From: HKST-UBA85 sp035654775 | GTDB taxonomy: Bacteria > Bacteroidota > Bacteroidia > Flavobacteriales > Flavobacteriaceae | Length of the DNA stretch: 42,598 nt | Reading direction: 5' to 3' | Assembly: GCA_035654775.1 (NCBI GenBank) | Contig: DASRWB010000009.1 | Location: 1-42,598, forward strand | Shown: piece after piece, positions 16,986-24,930 of the stretch | Layout of the letters: every line of letters starts with the position of its first letter | How positions within the stretch are numbered: the stretch's first letter is position 1 | Program-made: the position numbers and the translations under genes | The notes under the pieces: model-generated | Told to the model about the DNA's origin: nothing | Database searches by the model: none | The model's input: the letters and a program-made list of their open reading frames with translations, nothing else

Positions 16986-18293
16986 TTGGACCCAGAACCC
17001 TCGAGTTTACTTACAATGTTTTTTGTAGTTGATTTTTCAGTTGCACCGGGATTTGTGTTGCTGTTTTTATTGTTGCTGTGTTCAGCCTTAATTTCAGGAG
17101 CAGAAGTTGCCTTATTCTCTTTAACCCGAACCGACATAGACGAAAACATAGCCCAGCGACCCAAACCCTTACAGATAATTTCAGCCTTACTGGAAAGACC
17201 CAAAAAACTCTTGGCAACACTATTAATTGCCAATAACTTTATAAACATAGCCATTGTAATATTATTTGCCTATTTAGGAGATGTTATCTTCAAGAATATC
17301 TCTTCGCCACTATTACAGTTTTTCACAGAAGTAATTGCAGTAACCTTTCTAATTTTACTTTTTGGAGAGATATTACCAAAAATTTATGCCGGCAGAAACA
17401 ACGTAAAGTTTGCTGTGTTTATGGCTTACCCGCTAAAATTGTTAGATGTAATCTTTTCTCCCTTAAGTTTACCCATGCGAAACTTAACGTTGAGAATTCA
17501 CAAAAAACTGGGGAATCAAAAAACAAATTTTAGTGTAGATCAGCTTTCTCAAGCACTTGAGCTTACCAGTGAAGAAGACACGACCAAAGAAGAGCAAAAA
17601 ATTCTTAAGGGCATCGTTTCCTTTGGAAATACAGATGCCAAACAGGTAATGAAACCCAGAATAGACATTTTTGCCCTTAATACAGAACAAAAATTCAGTG
17701 AGATTATTCCGGAAATAATAGAAAACGGCTACTCCAGAATACCTGTTTATGAAGACAATATAGACCAAATAAAAGGCATACTTTACGTAAAAGATTTAAT
17801 TCCCTACCTAGGTAGAAAACAGTTTAATTGGACTACATTACTCAGAAAACCTTTTTTTGTAACCGAAAACAAAAAACTGGATGATTTGATGGTGGAATTT
17901 AAAGACAAAAAAGTGCATCTAGCTTTAGTTGTAGACGAGTATGGAGGAATTTCCGGGTTAATTTCCCTAGAAGATATTATAGAAGAAATTGTAGGCGACA
18001 TCAGCGACGAGTTTGACGATGAAGATTTAATTTACTCTAAACTTGACGATAAAAACTTTGTATTTGAAGGGAAAACGCCACTTAAAGATTTTTACAAAAT
18101 AATTGAAATAGAAGACAACACCCTTTTTGAAGTAAACAAAGGAGAAGCCGAAACACTGGCAGGGTTTGTTTTGGAAATTGCTAAAAGTTTTCCGCGGGTG
18201 AACAGTAAAATAAATTTTGAAAATTTCGTTTTTACTATAGAAGCATTAGATAAAAGACGAATTCAACGTATAAAAGTAACCCTAAACTCCTAA
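16986..18293 (+). CDS. gldE: gliding motility-associated protein GldE
   Basis: A 435-residue membrane protein of the CorC/CNNM type. The N-terminal DUF21-like part (about 15-190) has four hydrophobic segments, e.g. APGFVLLFLLLLCSALISGA. A CBS pair follows (about 205-325; VMKPRIDIFAL, GYSRIPVYED, LALVVDEYGGISGL), then a C-terminal CorC/HlyC transporter-associated domain. The first codon is TTG; MDPEPSS at the N-terminus fits the family and no better start exists. It is followed after one base by gldD. This pair is known from Flavobacterium johnsoniae, where GldD is required for gliding and GldE supports it. Its molecular role is not settled. Confidence 0.92.
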   Translation: MDPEPSSLLTMFFVVDFSVAPGFVLLFLLLLCSALISGAEVALFSLTRTDIDENIAQRPKPLQIISALLERPKKLLATLLIANNFINIAIVILFAYLGDVIFKNISSPLLQFFTEVIAVTFLILLFGEILPKIYAGRNNVKFAVFMAYPLKLLDVIFSPLSLPMRNLTLRIHKKLGNQKTNFSVDQLSQALELTSEEDTTKEEQKILKGIVSFGNTDAKQVMKPRIDIFALNTEQKFSEIIPEIIENGYSRIPVYEDNIDQIKGILYVKDLIPYLGRKQFNWTTLLRKPFFVTENKKLDDLMVEFKDKKVHLALVVDEYGGISGLISLEDIIEEIVGDISDEFDDEDLIYSKLDDKNFVFEGKTPLKDFYKIIEIEDNTLFEVNKGEAETLAGFVLEIAKSFPRVNSKINFENFVFTIEALDKRRIQRIKVTLNS

Positions 18294-18294
18294 A

Positions 18295-18873
18295 ATGAGA
18301 ATACTGTTTTTGCTGGCAAGCATTATCTGTGTTGTATCCTGTGGCGATGCTCCTATTCCTAAACCGCCGGCATACCTCAGGCTGGAGTATCCTGAAGCCA
18401 CTTACCAAAAAACAACAATAGCTCTTCCTTTTGCTTTTGAAAAAAATACACTGGCTACAAACATTACTACAAAACCCTTGCAAGCAGACACCGAAAGCTA
18501 TGGAATTACCGTGGAATATCCTTCGCTAAAGGGAACTATTTATCTGACTTATAAAAAGGTAAATAATAGTAAAGAAAACTTGATGACTTTTTTAAAAGAC
18601 GCTCAAAACTTCACGCAAAAACACACCATGAAGGCCGATGAGATCACCGAGCAGCTTTATATGAATGATACACAAAAAGTTTACGGTATGTTTTATGAAG
18701 TAGGTGGAAATGCAGCGTCTCAATCACAGTTTTATGCAACCGATAGTATAAATCATTTTATTACGGGTTCGCTTTACTTTTATGCCAAACCCAATTTTGA
18801 TTCTATCTTACCGGCAGCGCACTACCTTAAAAACGATATTAAACACCTTATGGAAACCCTGGTATGGAAATAA
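18295..18873 (+). CDS. gldD: gliding motility lipoprotein GldD
   Basis: A 192-residue lipoprotein with signal peptide MRILFLLASIICVVSC (lipidated Cys16) followed by GDAPIPKPPAYLRLEYPEATYQ, a characteristic GldD opening. GldD is required for gliding motility and type IX secretion in F. johnsoniae. It starts one base after gldE and is followed by a strong terminator, so it ends the operon. It links this locus functionally to the T9SS-sorted adhesin at 6092. Confidence 0.94.
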   Translation: MRILFLLASIICVVSCGDAPIPKPPAYLRLEYPEATYQKTTIALPFAFEKNTLATNITTKPLQADTESYGITVEYPSLKGTIYLTYKKVNNSKENLMTFLKDAQNFTQKHTMKADEITEQLYMNDTQKVYGMFYEVGGNAASQSQFYATDSINHFITGSLYFYAKPNFDSILPAAHYLKNDIKHLMETLVWK

Positions 18874-18906
18874 AAAAACGCTTCAATAAAAAATTGAAGC
18901 GTTTTT
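18874..18906. terminator. bidirectional terminator between gldD and the metal-binding lipoprotein
   Basis: AAAAACGCTTCAAT pairs with ATTGAAGCGTTTTT over an A5 loop. Both strands end in a T tract and the flanking genes converge. Confidence 0.88.
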
Positions 18907-18933
18907 ATAAAAATACCGGTTAGGTTTTAATAA

Positions 18934-19434
18934 TTATGCCTTTGAAGCACAGCAAGCTTTTTTGCAATCTTTTGCGCAAGCCATTTTCTTTTCGGCTTCG
19001 GTTTTACTGGCACAACAAGCTTTTTTGCAATCCGGGCTACATGTTTTTTCTGTTGAAAAAGATTCCACAGTCTTCATGTCTTTAACCGTATAGCTTTCGC
19101 CAACTTTGGTAACCGTTTCTTCAAGACTGGAAGTAGAAACTTTTGCTTCGTTGTAAACAACCATGGCTAATTTTTTATCAAAATCTACAGTAGCAGACTG
19201 CACGCCATCCATTCCTGCAATTTTCTTTTCAATTGTTTTGGCACAACCCATAGCACAAGTCATTCCTTCGATGGTAAATTCGGCTTTGGCATATGTAGCA
19301 TTAGGGTCAAGCTGAGCTATTTCTTCGGTAGCGCTTGTCTCAACTACTTTAACCTCGGGGGTTTGTTCGTTTTTACAACTCACTAGAGTTACAAAACTTA
19401 ACGTAAACAGGGCAAAATATTGTAATGATTTCAT
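18934..19434 (-). CDS. heavy-metal-associated domain lipoprotein with cysteine-rich tail
   Basis: A 166-residue lipoprotein (signal ending TLVSC, Cys20). Residues about 50-120 are an HMA domain with the metal-binding loop GMTCAMGC: Cys60 and Cys64 are spaced C-x3-C instead of the usual C-x2-C. The tail has two copies of C-x3-C-x3-CC (CSPDCKKACC at 132-141 and CAKDCKKACC at 153-162), giving ten thiols in total. It probably binds copper or another soft metal at the cell envelope, as a chaperone or buffer. No metal ATPase or regulator is adjacent. A promoter element lies at 19456-19463. Confidence 0.85.
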   Translation of the reverse strand: MKSLQYFALFTLSFVTLVSCKNEQTPEVKVVETSATEEIAQLDPNATYAKAEFTIEGMTCAMGCAKTIEKKIAGMDGVQSATVDFDKKLAMVVYNEAKVSTSSLEETVTKVGESYTVKDMKTVESFSTEKTCSPDCKKACCASKTEAEKKMACAKDCKKACCASKA

Positions 19435-19455
19435 ATAAATGATATTTATTTAGCA

Positions 19456-19463
19456 CAAAATTA
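19456..19463 (-). promoter_or_regulatory. -7 promoter element of the metal-binding lipoprotein
   Basis: The minus strand reads TAATTTTG, 21 bases before the start at 19434. Confidence 0.5.
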
Positions 19464-19606
19464 CAAATTAAAGCACACACTTTTTAGTTAATTACTAAAA
19501 GTTTTAAAACAGTGTTTGAGTTTTTTAGAAGTTGAAAAAACGGGTGTAAATTATTAAATGAACAATTTTTTTCCGAAATTTAGAGGAATATTAATTCTGC
19601 ATTGTC

Positions 19607-20050
19607 ATGAAAAAGATAATTTTACCTGTACGTTACGGAATAGCCATAAGCGGTTGCCTGATTGCCTATTTTTTACTTTTGGCACTTTTTGACCTTCATA
19701 CCAAACCAGCATTTAGCTTATTCAATGCCCTAATAACGGGTTTTGGGATTTATGAAGCTATAAAGCACTACAAGCATGAACAAGGTAAAAACTTTAATTA
19801 CACCAGTGGGTTTTCTACAGGTATCATAGCCGGTTTTGTGGCTACCCTTATTTTCACCATCTTTTTCTTGGCATACGCCACTGAAATTAACAAATCTTTT
19901 TTGGACCAATTGCTGGAAGTTTTTAAAGGGGATTATAATGTACATGTAGGTTTGGTGAGTTTTGTAGTAGCTATAATGGGTTTTGCCACAACCGTAATTT
20001 TAACCTTTACCTTTATGCAGCTGTTTAAAAACAGTAAAAATATACACTGA
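19607..20050 (+). CDS. DUF4199 family membrane protein
   Basis: A 147-residue integral membrane protein with four hydrophobic segments (about 8-27, 36-52, 68-92, 112-138). The opening YGIAISGCLIAYFLLLALFD, the FSLFNALITGFGIYEAI segment and the FNYTSGFSTGIIAGF loop are typical of DUF4199, a Bacteroidota family of unknown function often found near glycosyltransferases or dihydroorotase. Here it stands alone between a divergent lipoprotein gene and rplU. A weak TAATTCTG lies just upstream. Confidence 0.78.
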   Translation: MKKIILPVRYGIAISGCLIAYFLLLALFDLHTKPAFSLFNALITGFGIYEAIKHYKHEQGKNFNYTSGFSTGIIAGFVATLIFTIFFLAYATEINKSFLDQLLEVFKGDYNVHVGLVSFVVAIMGFATTVILTFTFMQLFKNSKNIH

Positions 20051-20063
20051 AATTCATAAAACG

Positions 20064-20094
20064 TTTGTAGTTTACGTAAATAGCAGTATATTTG
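20064..20094 (+). promoter_or_regulatory. promoter of rplU-rpmA
   Basis: TTTG (20064-20067) is followed after 19 bases by TATATTTG (20087-20094), a textbook Bacteroidota promoter, 41 bases before the rplU start. Confidence 0.8.
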
Positions 20095-20135
20095 CACTCA
20101 TTTTTCACAATATTAATAAACTTAAACGTTACGCT

Positions 20136-20666
20136 ATGTACGCAATTGTAGAGATAGCAGGGCAACAATTTAAAGTTGAAAAAGACCAAAAAGTGTTTGT
20201 TCACCGTTTACCGGAAGACGAAGGAAAGCAAGTAGCTTTTGACAACGTACTTCTTATAGGCGACGGAGACAAAATAACTTTAGGCGCCCCGGCTATAGAC
20301 GGAGCTCAAGTAGGAGCCAAAGTCTTAAAACACCTTAAAGGTGATAAAGTTATTGTTTTCAAAAAGAAAAGACGTAAAGGATACCGTGTAAAAAACGGTC
20401 ATCGTCAAGCACTTTCAGAAATTTTAATAGAAAGCATCGTAGCTTCCGGTGCAAAATCTACAGCCAAAGCTGAAAAAGCTGCTCCAAAGAAAGCTGCTCC
20501 AAAGAAAGCTGAACCTAAAGCGGAAGCTAAGCCGGCTAAAAAAGAAGAAACCACTCAAGATTTAAGTAATTTAACTGTTGCTGAATTAAGAGAGATGGCA
20601 AAAGCAAAAGAAATTTCAGGATATTCTTCAATGAAGAAAGCCGAATTAATCGCTGCTTTAAGTTAA
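20136..20666 (+). CDS. rplU: 50S ribosomal protein L21 with C-terminal Rho-N/SAP-like domain
   Basis: Residues 1-101 are a complete bL21 (MYAIVEIAGQQFKVEKDQKV, VIVFKKKRRKGYRVKNGHRQ). Then comes an Ala-Lys-Pro linker (about 105-137, with repeated APKKAAPKKA) and a folded tail DLSNLTVAELREMAKAKEIS with GYSSMKKAELIAAL, which matches the Rho termination factor N-terminal/SAP motif. The total of 176 residues compares with about 103 in E. coli. The tail should bind nucleic acid. rpmA follows after 25 bases. Confidence 0.95.
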   Translation: MYAIVEIAGQQFKVEKDQKVFVHRLPEDEGKQVAFDNVLLIGDGDKITLGAPAIDGAQVGAKVLKHLKGDKVIVFKKKRRKGYRVKNGHRQALSEILIESIVASGAKSTAKAEKAAPKKAAPKKAEPKAEAKPAKKEETTQDLSNLTVAELREMAKAKEISGYSSMKKAELIAALS

Positions 20667-20691
20667 TTTTAAAATCTAAAATCGAAATAAA

Positions 20692-20952
20692 ATGGCACAT
20701 AAAAAAGGAGTCGGAAGTTCGAAAAACGGTAGAGAATCAGAATCAAAACGCCTAGGGGTTAAGATTTTTGGTGGTCAAGCTGCTGTTGCAGGAAATATTA
20801 TCGTTAGACAAAGAGGAAATACACATCACCCCGGTGAAAATGTATATCAAGGTAAAGATCATACTTTGCATGCTAAAGTAGACGGCATTGTGAAGTTTAC
20901 AAAGAAAAAAGACAACAAATCGTTTGTGTCTGTTGAGCCGTTTGAGGCTTAG
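20692..20952 (+). CDS. rpmA: 50S ribosomal protein L27
   Basis: An 86-residue bL27. MAHKKGVGSSKNGRESESKR and the GVKIFGGQ, RQRG and HPGENVYQGKDHT motifs are all present. The N-terminal tail begins directly with MAHKKG, so there is no Prp-type cleavable extension. It is co-transcribed with rplU and followed by a terminator. Confidence 0.97.
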   Translation: MAHKKGVGSSKNGRESESKRLGVKIFGGQAAVAGNIIVRQRGNTHHPGENVYQGKDHTLHAKVDGIVKFTKKKDNKSFVSVEPFEA

Positions 20953-20974
20953 TTTTTCTTTTTATAAGAATATG

Positions 20975-21009
20975 AAAAAACCCTTTCTAAATCGTAGAAA
21001 GGGTTTTTT
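20975..21009. terminator. terminator between rpmA and ahcY
   Basis: A perfect 15-base-pair stem (AAAAAACCCTTTCTA and its complement) closes a 5-base loop and gives T runs on both strands. The genes converge here. Confidence 0.9.
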
Positions 21010-21029
21010 TGTGAAACAAATATATTAAA

Positions 21030-22346
21030 TTAATACCTATAATATTCAGGTTTGTATGGGCCTTGTACTTCAACTCCTATATAATCTGCCTGATCTTTTC
21101 TCAATTCAGTAAGCTCAACGCCTATTTTTTCGAGGTGTAATTTTGCCACTTTTTCATCGAGATGTTTTGGCAGCATGTATACTTTGTTTTCGTACTTGTC
21201 ATTATTGTTCCAAAGCTCTATTTGGGCTAGCGTTTGATTTGTAAATGAATTGCTCATTACAAAACTTGGATGACCAGTAGCACAACCTAAGTTTACCAAA
21301 CGACCTTCGGCTAAAATAATTACATCTTTTCCTTTTAGGGTATATTTGTCTACCTGAGGTTTTATTTCAACTTTGGTATGTCCGTAGTTTTTGTTTAACC
21401 AAGCCATATCTATTTCGTTATCAAAGTGACCGATGTTACAAACAATAGCTTTATCCTTTAGAACTTCAAAATGGCTACCCTGAACAATATCTTTATTTCC
21501 GGTAGTTGTAATTACAATATCGGCATTTCCGGCTACAGTTTCTAAACGCTTTACTTCGTAACCGTCCATGGCAGCCTGCAAGGCACATATAGGGTCAATC
21601 TCGGTAACGGTAACAATAGCGCCTGCGCCTCTAAAGGATGCAGCCGTACCTTTGCCAACGTCGCCATAACCGCAAACCACTACGCGTTTTCCGGCTATCA
21701 TTATGTCGGTGGCACGTTTTATGGCATCTACCGCACTTTCACGACACCCGTACTTGTTGTCAAATTTACTTTTGGTAACACTATCGTTAACATTTATGGC
21801 CGGCATTGGCAGGGTTCCGTTTTTCATGCGCTCATAGAGTCGATGTACGCCTGTTGTGGTTTCTTCAGAGAGACCTTTGATGCCCGAAATCAATTCCGGA
21901 TATTTATCAAAAACCATGTTGGTTAAATCTCCACCATCATCAAGAATCATATTTAACGGTTTTCTGTCTTCACCAAAGAATAAGGTTTGTTCAATACACC
22001 AGTCAAATTCTTCTTCGGTCATTCCTTTCCAGGCATAAACCGGAATTCCGGCGGCAGCCATTGCAGCTGCAGCCTGATCCTGAGTAGAGAAAATGTTGCA
22101 GGAACTCCAGGTCACTTCGGCACCTAAGGCTTTTAGGGTTTCAATTAAAACAGCGGTTTGAATGGTCATGTGTAAACAACCGGCAATTCGCGCTCCTTTT
22201 AAAGGTTGAGAATCTTTGTATTCTTCGCGTAAACTCATTAAGCCCGGCATTTCGGCTTCGGCTAATTCAATTTCTTTTCTTCCCCATTCGGCAAGCGATA
22301 AATCTTTTACTTTATAAGGAACGTACGGAATTGTTTTTGTATTCAT
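21030..22346 (-). CDS. ahcY: adenosylhomocysteinase
   Basis: S-adenosyl-L-homocysteine hydrolase of the methyl cycle, 438 residues. It binds NAD through GYGDVGKGTAA (residues 226-236), and the substrate region GCLHMTIQTAVLIETL and NVNDSVTKSKFDNKYGCRES are present. The C-terminus ends KPEYYRY, the conserved Lys-Tyr tail that closes a neighbouring active site in the tetramer. It is a single gene with its own promoter element at 22384-22391, divergent from the phosphopantetheinyl transferase operon. Confidence 0.97.
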   Translation of the reverse strand: MNTKTIPYVPYKVKDLSLAEWGRKEIELAEAEMPGLMSLREEYKDSQPLKGARIAGCLHMTIQTAVLIETLKALGAEVTWSSCNIFSTQDQAAAAMAAAGIPVYAWKGMTEEEFDWCIEQTLFFGEDRKPLNMILDDGGDLTNMVFDKYPELISGIKGLSEETTTGVHRLYERMKNGTLPMPAINVNDSVTKSKFDNKYGCRESAVDAIKRATDIMIAGKRVVVCGYGDVGKGTAASFRGAGAIVTVTEIDPICALQAAMDGYEVKRLETVAGNADIVITTTGNKDIVQGSHFEVLKDKAIVCNIGHFDNEIDMAWLNKNYGHTKVEIKPQVDKYTLKGKDVIILAEGRLVNLGCATGHPSFVMSNSFTNQTLAQIELWNNNDKYENKVYMLPKHLDEKVAKLHLEKIGVELTELRKDQADYIGVEVQGPYKPEYYRY

Positions 22347-22383
22347 AGTTGTATATTTGTAAGTCTGAATAAATTATAGAACA

Positions 22384-22391
22384 CAAAGATA
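22384..22391 (-). promoter_or_regulatory. -7 promoter element of ahcY
   Basis: The minus strand reads TATCTTTG, 37 bases before the ahcY start, in a 68-base divergent gap. No -33 box is clear. Confidence 0.5.
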
Positions 22392-22414
22392 ATTAATAAC
22401 TTTTAGAATATTAA

Positions 22415-23044
22415 ATGCCTCTTTATAAAACCCTTACTGCCAATTCACAAACTACTGTTAAAATTTGGAAAATTACCGAGTCTTATAACGAGCTGATAAG
22501 CCCTTTAACACTAAAAAACGAAAATTTACAGCGTGTTCAAGGCATGAAAAGCGAAATTCATCAGCGAGGGTTTTTAAGTGTCAGGCATTTGCTGCTTGAA
22601 TTTGGGTATACCGACCACGATTTGTTTTATGATGAAACCGGAAAACCTCATTTGAAAGATGGAAAACACATTTCAATAACCCATTCTTTTCAGTTTTCGG
22701 CTATAGCTGTTAGTGATCATGAAGTTGGAATAGACATTGAAAAACAGCGAAAAAAAATACAAATTATAGCCTCAAAATTCACTGACTATGAAATGAACTT
22801 TCTAAAGGCAAACGATAAAGAATACATTCGGAAACTAACCGTAATATGGTGCGCCAAGGAATCGCTTTACAAGCTTTTTGCCACGCCGGGATTGAGCTTT
22901 AAAAAACATTGTTTGGTGTTGCCTTTTACCTTTAACGACAGCGATACTTTTTCCTGGATTGACTATCAAACTAACAAAAAAAGATATCACGTTCAGTTTA
23001 TAGAATTTGAAGGATTTACATGTGCTTTTGCTATACCGGGATGA
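22415..23044 (+). CDS. 4'-phosphopantetheinyl transferase
   Basis: A 209-residue Sfp-type enzyme that loads acyl or peptidyl carrier proteins with the phosphopantetheine arm. Motifs: GKPHL (76-80), ISITHS (86-91), VGIDIEK with metal-binding Asp107, WCAKESLYK with Glu149 and Lys153. Size is typical of the single-domain group. It is the first gene of a tight run, and its stop overlaps the ATG of the next gene (ATGA, 23041-23044). Confidence 0.9.
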   Translation: MPLYKTLTANSQTTVKIWKITESYNELISPLTLKNENLQRVQGMKSEIHQRGFLSVRHLLLEFGYTDHDLFYDETGKPHLKDGKHISITHSFQFSAIAVSDHEVGIDIEKQRKKIQIIASKFTDYEMNFLKANDKEYIRKLTVIWCAKESLYKLFATPGLSFKKHCLVLPFTFNDSDTFSWIDYQTNKKRYHVQFIEFEGFTCAFAIPG

Positions 23045-23769
23045 AAGCAATTTACAAAGACATAGTGAATAAAGTGGCTAAGGGCGAAAAACTTTTGGCG
23101 GTATTGCTAGACCCTGATAAAACACCAGTAACTCGTATTCCCGCTTTTATCGAAAAGGTTAACCAGTCCATTGCTCAATATATTTTTGTTGGTGGCAGTG
23201 TTGTGGCAAAACACATAACGGAAAAAATAGTAATTGAAATACAGAAACACACCCATAAACCGGTTGTGCTCTTTCCGGGCGATGTAACACAAATAACACC
23301 AAAGGCCGATGCTTTACTCTTTCTCTCACTATTGTCGGGAGACAACCCCGAATATTTAATAAAACAGCATGTGAAAGCCATACCGCAACTTATTAAAAGT
23401 CCTCTGGAAGTAATTCCTACCGGTTATATTTTAATTGAAAGCGGCAAAGAAACTTCGGTGCAAAAAGTCACCCAAACCCAACCTATACCAAGAATTAATA
23501 TCGAAGAAACCATTCATACAGCAAAAGCAGGCGAGTTTTTAGGAATGAAATTGATTTATCTTGAAGCCGGAAGTGGAGCTGTGCAAACGGTTTCAGAACG
23601 TACCATTTCGGAAGTAAAACAGAGGCTCAACATTCCACTTATAGTAGGTGGCGGAATTAGAAATAAAAAGCAACTGGAAAAAATTTATGCAGCCGGAGCA
23701 GATATTGTGGTTATTGGTACCGCTTTTGAGGAAGACTTTAGTTTTTTTGATAAACTTAAAGTGAAGTAA
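23041..23769 (+). CDS. geranylgeranylglyceryl/heptaprenylglyceryl phosphate synthase family
   Basis: A 242-residue TIM-barrel prenyltransferase that joins a polyprenyl diphosphate to sn-glycerol-1-phosphate. Seen: LLDPDK (Asp24, Asp26) near the N-terminus, VGGSVV, YLEAGSGA and the phosphate-binding GGGIRNKKQ. The family makes the first ether bond of archaeal lipids. Bacterial members in Firmicutes (PcrB) use heptaprenyl diphosphate, and flavobacterial members of this family have been characterised. ATG 23041 is chosen: it overlaps the previous stop by four bases. pnuC starts one base after the stop. The in vivo lipid product is not known from sequence. Confidence 0.9.
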   Translation: MKAIYKDIVNKVAKGEKLLAVLLDPDKTPVTRIPAFIEKVNQSIAQYIFVGGSVVAKHITEKIVIEIQKHTHKPVVLFPGDVTQITPKADALLFLSLLSGDNPEYLIKQHVKAIPQLIKSPLEVIPTGYILIESGKETSVQKVTQTQPIPRINIEETIHTAKAGEFLGMKLIYLEAGSGAVQTVSERTISEVKQRLNIPLIVGGGIRNKKQLEKIYAAGADIVVIGTAFEEDFSFFDKLKVK

Positions 23770-23770
23770 A

Positions 23771-24400
23771 ATGGAGGATATTGTAGATTTTTTTATTGCT
23801 CCATATAGATTAGCTACAGGATTTGAAATTTTTCTTGAACTTACCGCAGTACTGTTTGGAATAGCCAGCGTATGGTATGCCAAAAAGGAAGATATTAAAG
23901 TATTTCCTACAGGAATAATCAGTACGGCGCTGTATGTATATATTTGCTACAGGTATACGTTGTACGGCGATGTAATAATTAATACGTATTATACATTCAT
24001 GAGCATATATGGATGGTATATGTGGGCAAGAGTAGTTCAAGAAAACCATCTAGAAATATCACGTAGTACAGTAAAGGATGCATTAAAAGCAGCAGGAATT
24101 TTTTTAAGTACTGCGTTATTTGTGATAGTGGTGTATTTGTATTTTGACCGGTTTAATACCCTTACCGATTATTTTGATACGTTTACTACAGGAATATTTT
24201 TTGCCGCCATGTGGCTTATGGCAAACAAAAAAATAGAGCATTGGCTATTGTGGATAGCCGGAAATCTGATATCTATTCCTTTATATTTTAGTAAAGGTCT
24301 TGGATTTACCGGAATTCAATTTGTAATTTTTTTAATTTTGGCTTACTTAGGATATAAACAATGGAAAGTTTACTTAGACAGGAACAAGCAAATTGCATAA
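23771..24400 (+). CDS. pnuC: PnuC-type vitamin transporter (nicotinamide riboside likely)
   Basis: A 209-residue inner-membrane protein with about seven hydrophobic segments. Family motifs are FGIASVWYAKKEDIKVFPTG, NTYYTFMSIYGWYMW and the late WLLWIAGN (W-x2-W-x3-N) with LYFSKGL. PnuC proteins move nicotinamide riboside by facilitated diffusion, trapped by phosphorylation. The overlapping next gene is just such a kinase. The related PnuT carries thiamin, and a TPP-riboswitch-controlled receptor lies 2.7 kb downstream, so thiamin is a weaker alternative. Confidence 0.85.
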   Translation: MEDIVDFFIAPYRLATGFEIFLELTAVLFGIASVWYAKKEDIKVFPTGIISTALYVYICYRYTLYGDVIINTYYTFMSIYGWYMWARVVQENHLEISRSTVKDALKAAGIFLSTALFVIVVYLYFDRFNTLTDYFDTFTTGIFFAAMWLMANKKIEHWLLWIAGNLISIPLYFSKGLGFTGIQFVIFLILAYLGYKQWKVYLDRNKQIA

Positions 24401-24930
24401 AAGTAGTTTTATTCGGTCCTGAAAGCACAGGAAAAACCACCCTTTCAATGCAATTGGCACGATATTACCATTCGGTTTGGGTGCCCGAATATGCACGAGA
24501 GTATCTTCAGTACAAGTGGAATAACTACCGACAAACCTGTAAAAAAGAAGACTTACTACCTATAGCAATTGGGCAAATGCGTTTAGAAAACGAACTGGCA
24601 AAAAAAACCGATTCTGTGCTAATTTGTGACACCGATTTGCTGGAAACCAAAGTATATTCTGAAACGTATTACAACCAAACCTGCGATTCCTTACTGGAAA
24701 AATACGCCCTGCAGAACACTTACCATTTATATTTTTTAACCTATATTGACGTGCCTTGGGAAAAGGATGATTTAAGAGATAAACCATTTGAAAGAGAGTA
24801 TATGTTTCATGCATTCAAACAAGCATTGGTTGAAACTAAAAAACCCTTTGTCGAACTCCGAGGAAACAAAAAAGAACGTCTGGAAACAGCGGTAAAACAC
24901 ATAGACAAACTATTAAATAATAAAGAGTGA
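24361..24930 (+). CDS. nicotinamide ribonucleotide/riboside kinase, NadR-type ATPase
   Basis: A 189-residue P-loop kinase that corresponds to the C-terminal ribosylnicotinamide kinase domain of NadR, without adenylyltransferase or DNA-binding domains. GPESTGKTT lies at 19-27. The sequence continues with VPEYAREYL, CDTDLLET and RDKPFERE, all typical. It overlaps pnuC by 40 bases. No later start precedes the P-loop, so the overlap is real. It should phosphorylate nicotinamide riboside delivered by PnuC and keep it in the cell. Confidence 0.88.
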   Translation: MESLLRQEQANCIKVVLFGPESTGKTTLSMQLARYYHSVWVPEYAREYLQYKWNNYRQTCKKEDLLPIAIGQMRLENELAKKTDSVLICDTDLLETKVYSETYYNQTCDSLLEKYALQNTYHLYFLTYIDVPWEKDDLRDKPFEREYMFHAFKQALVETKKPFVELRGNKKERLETAVKHIDKLLNNKE

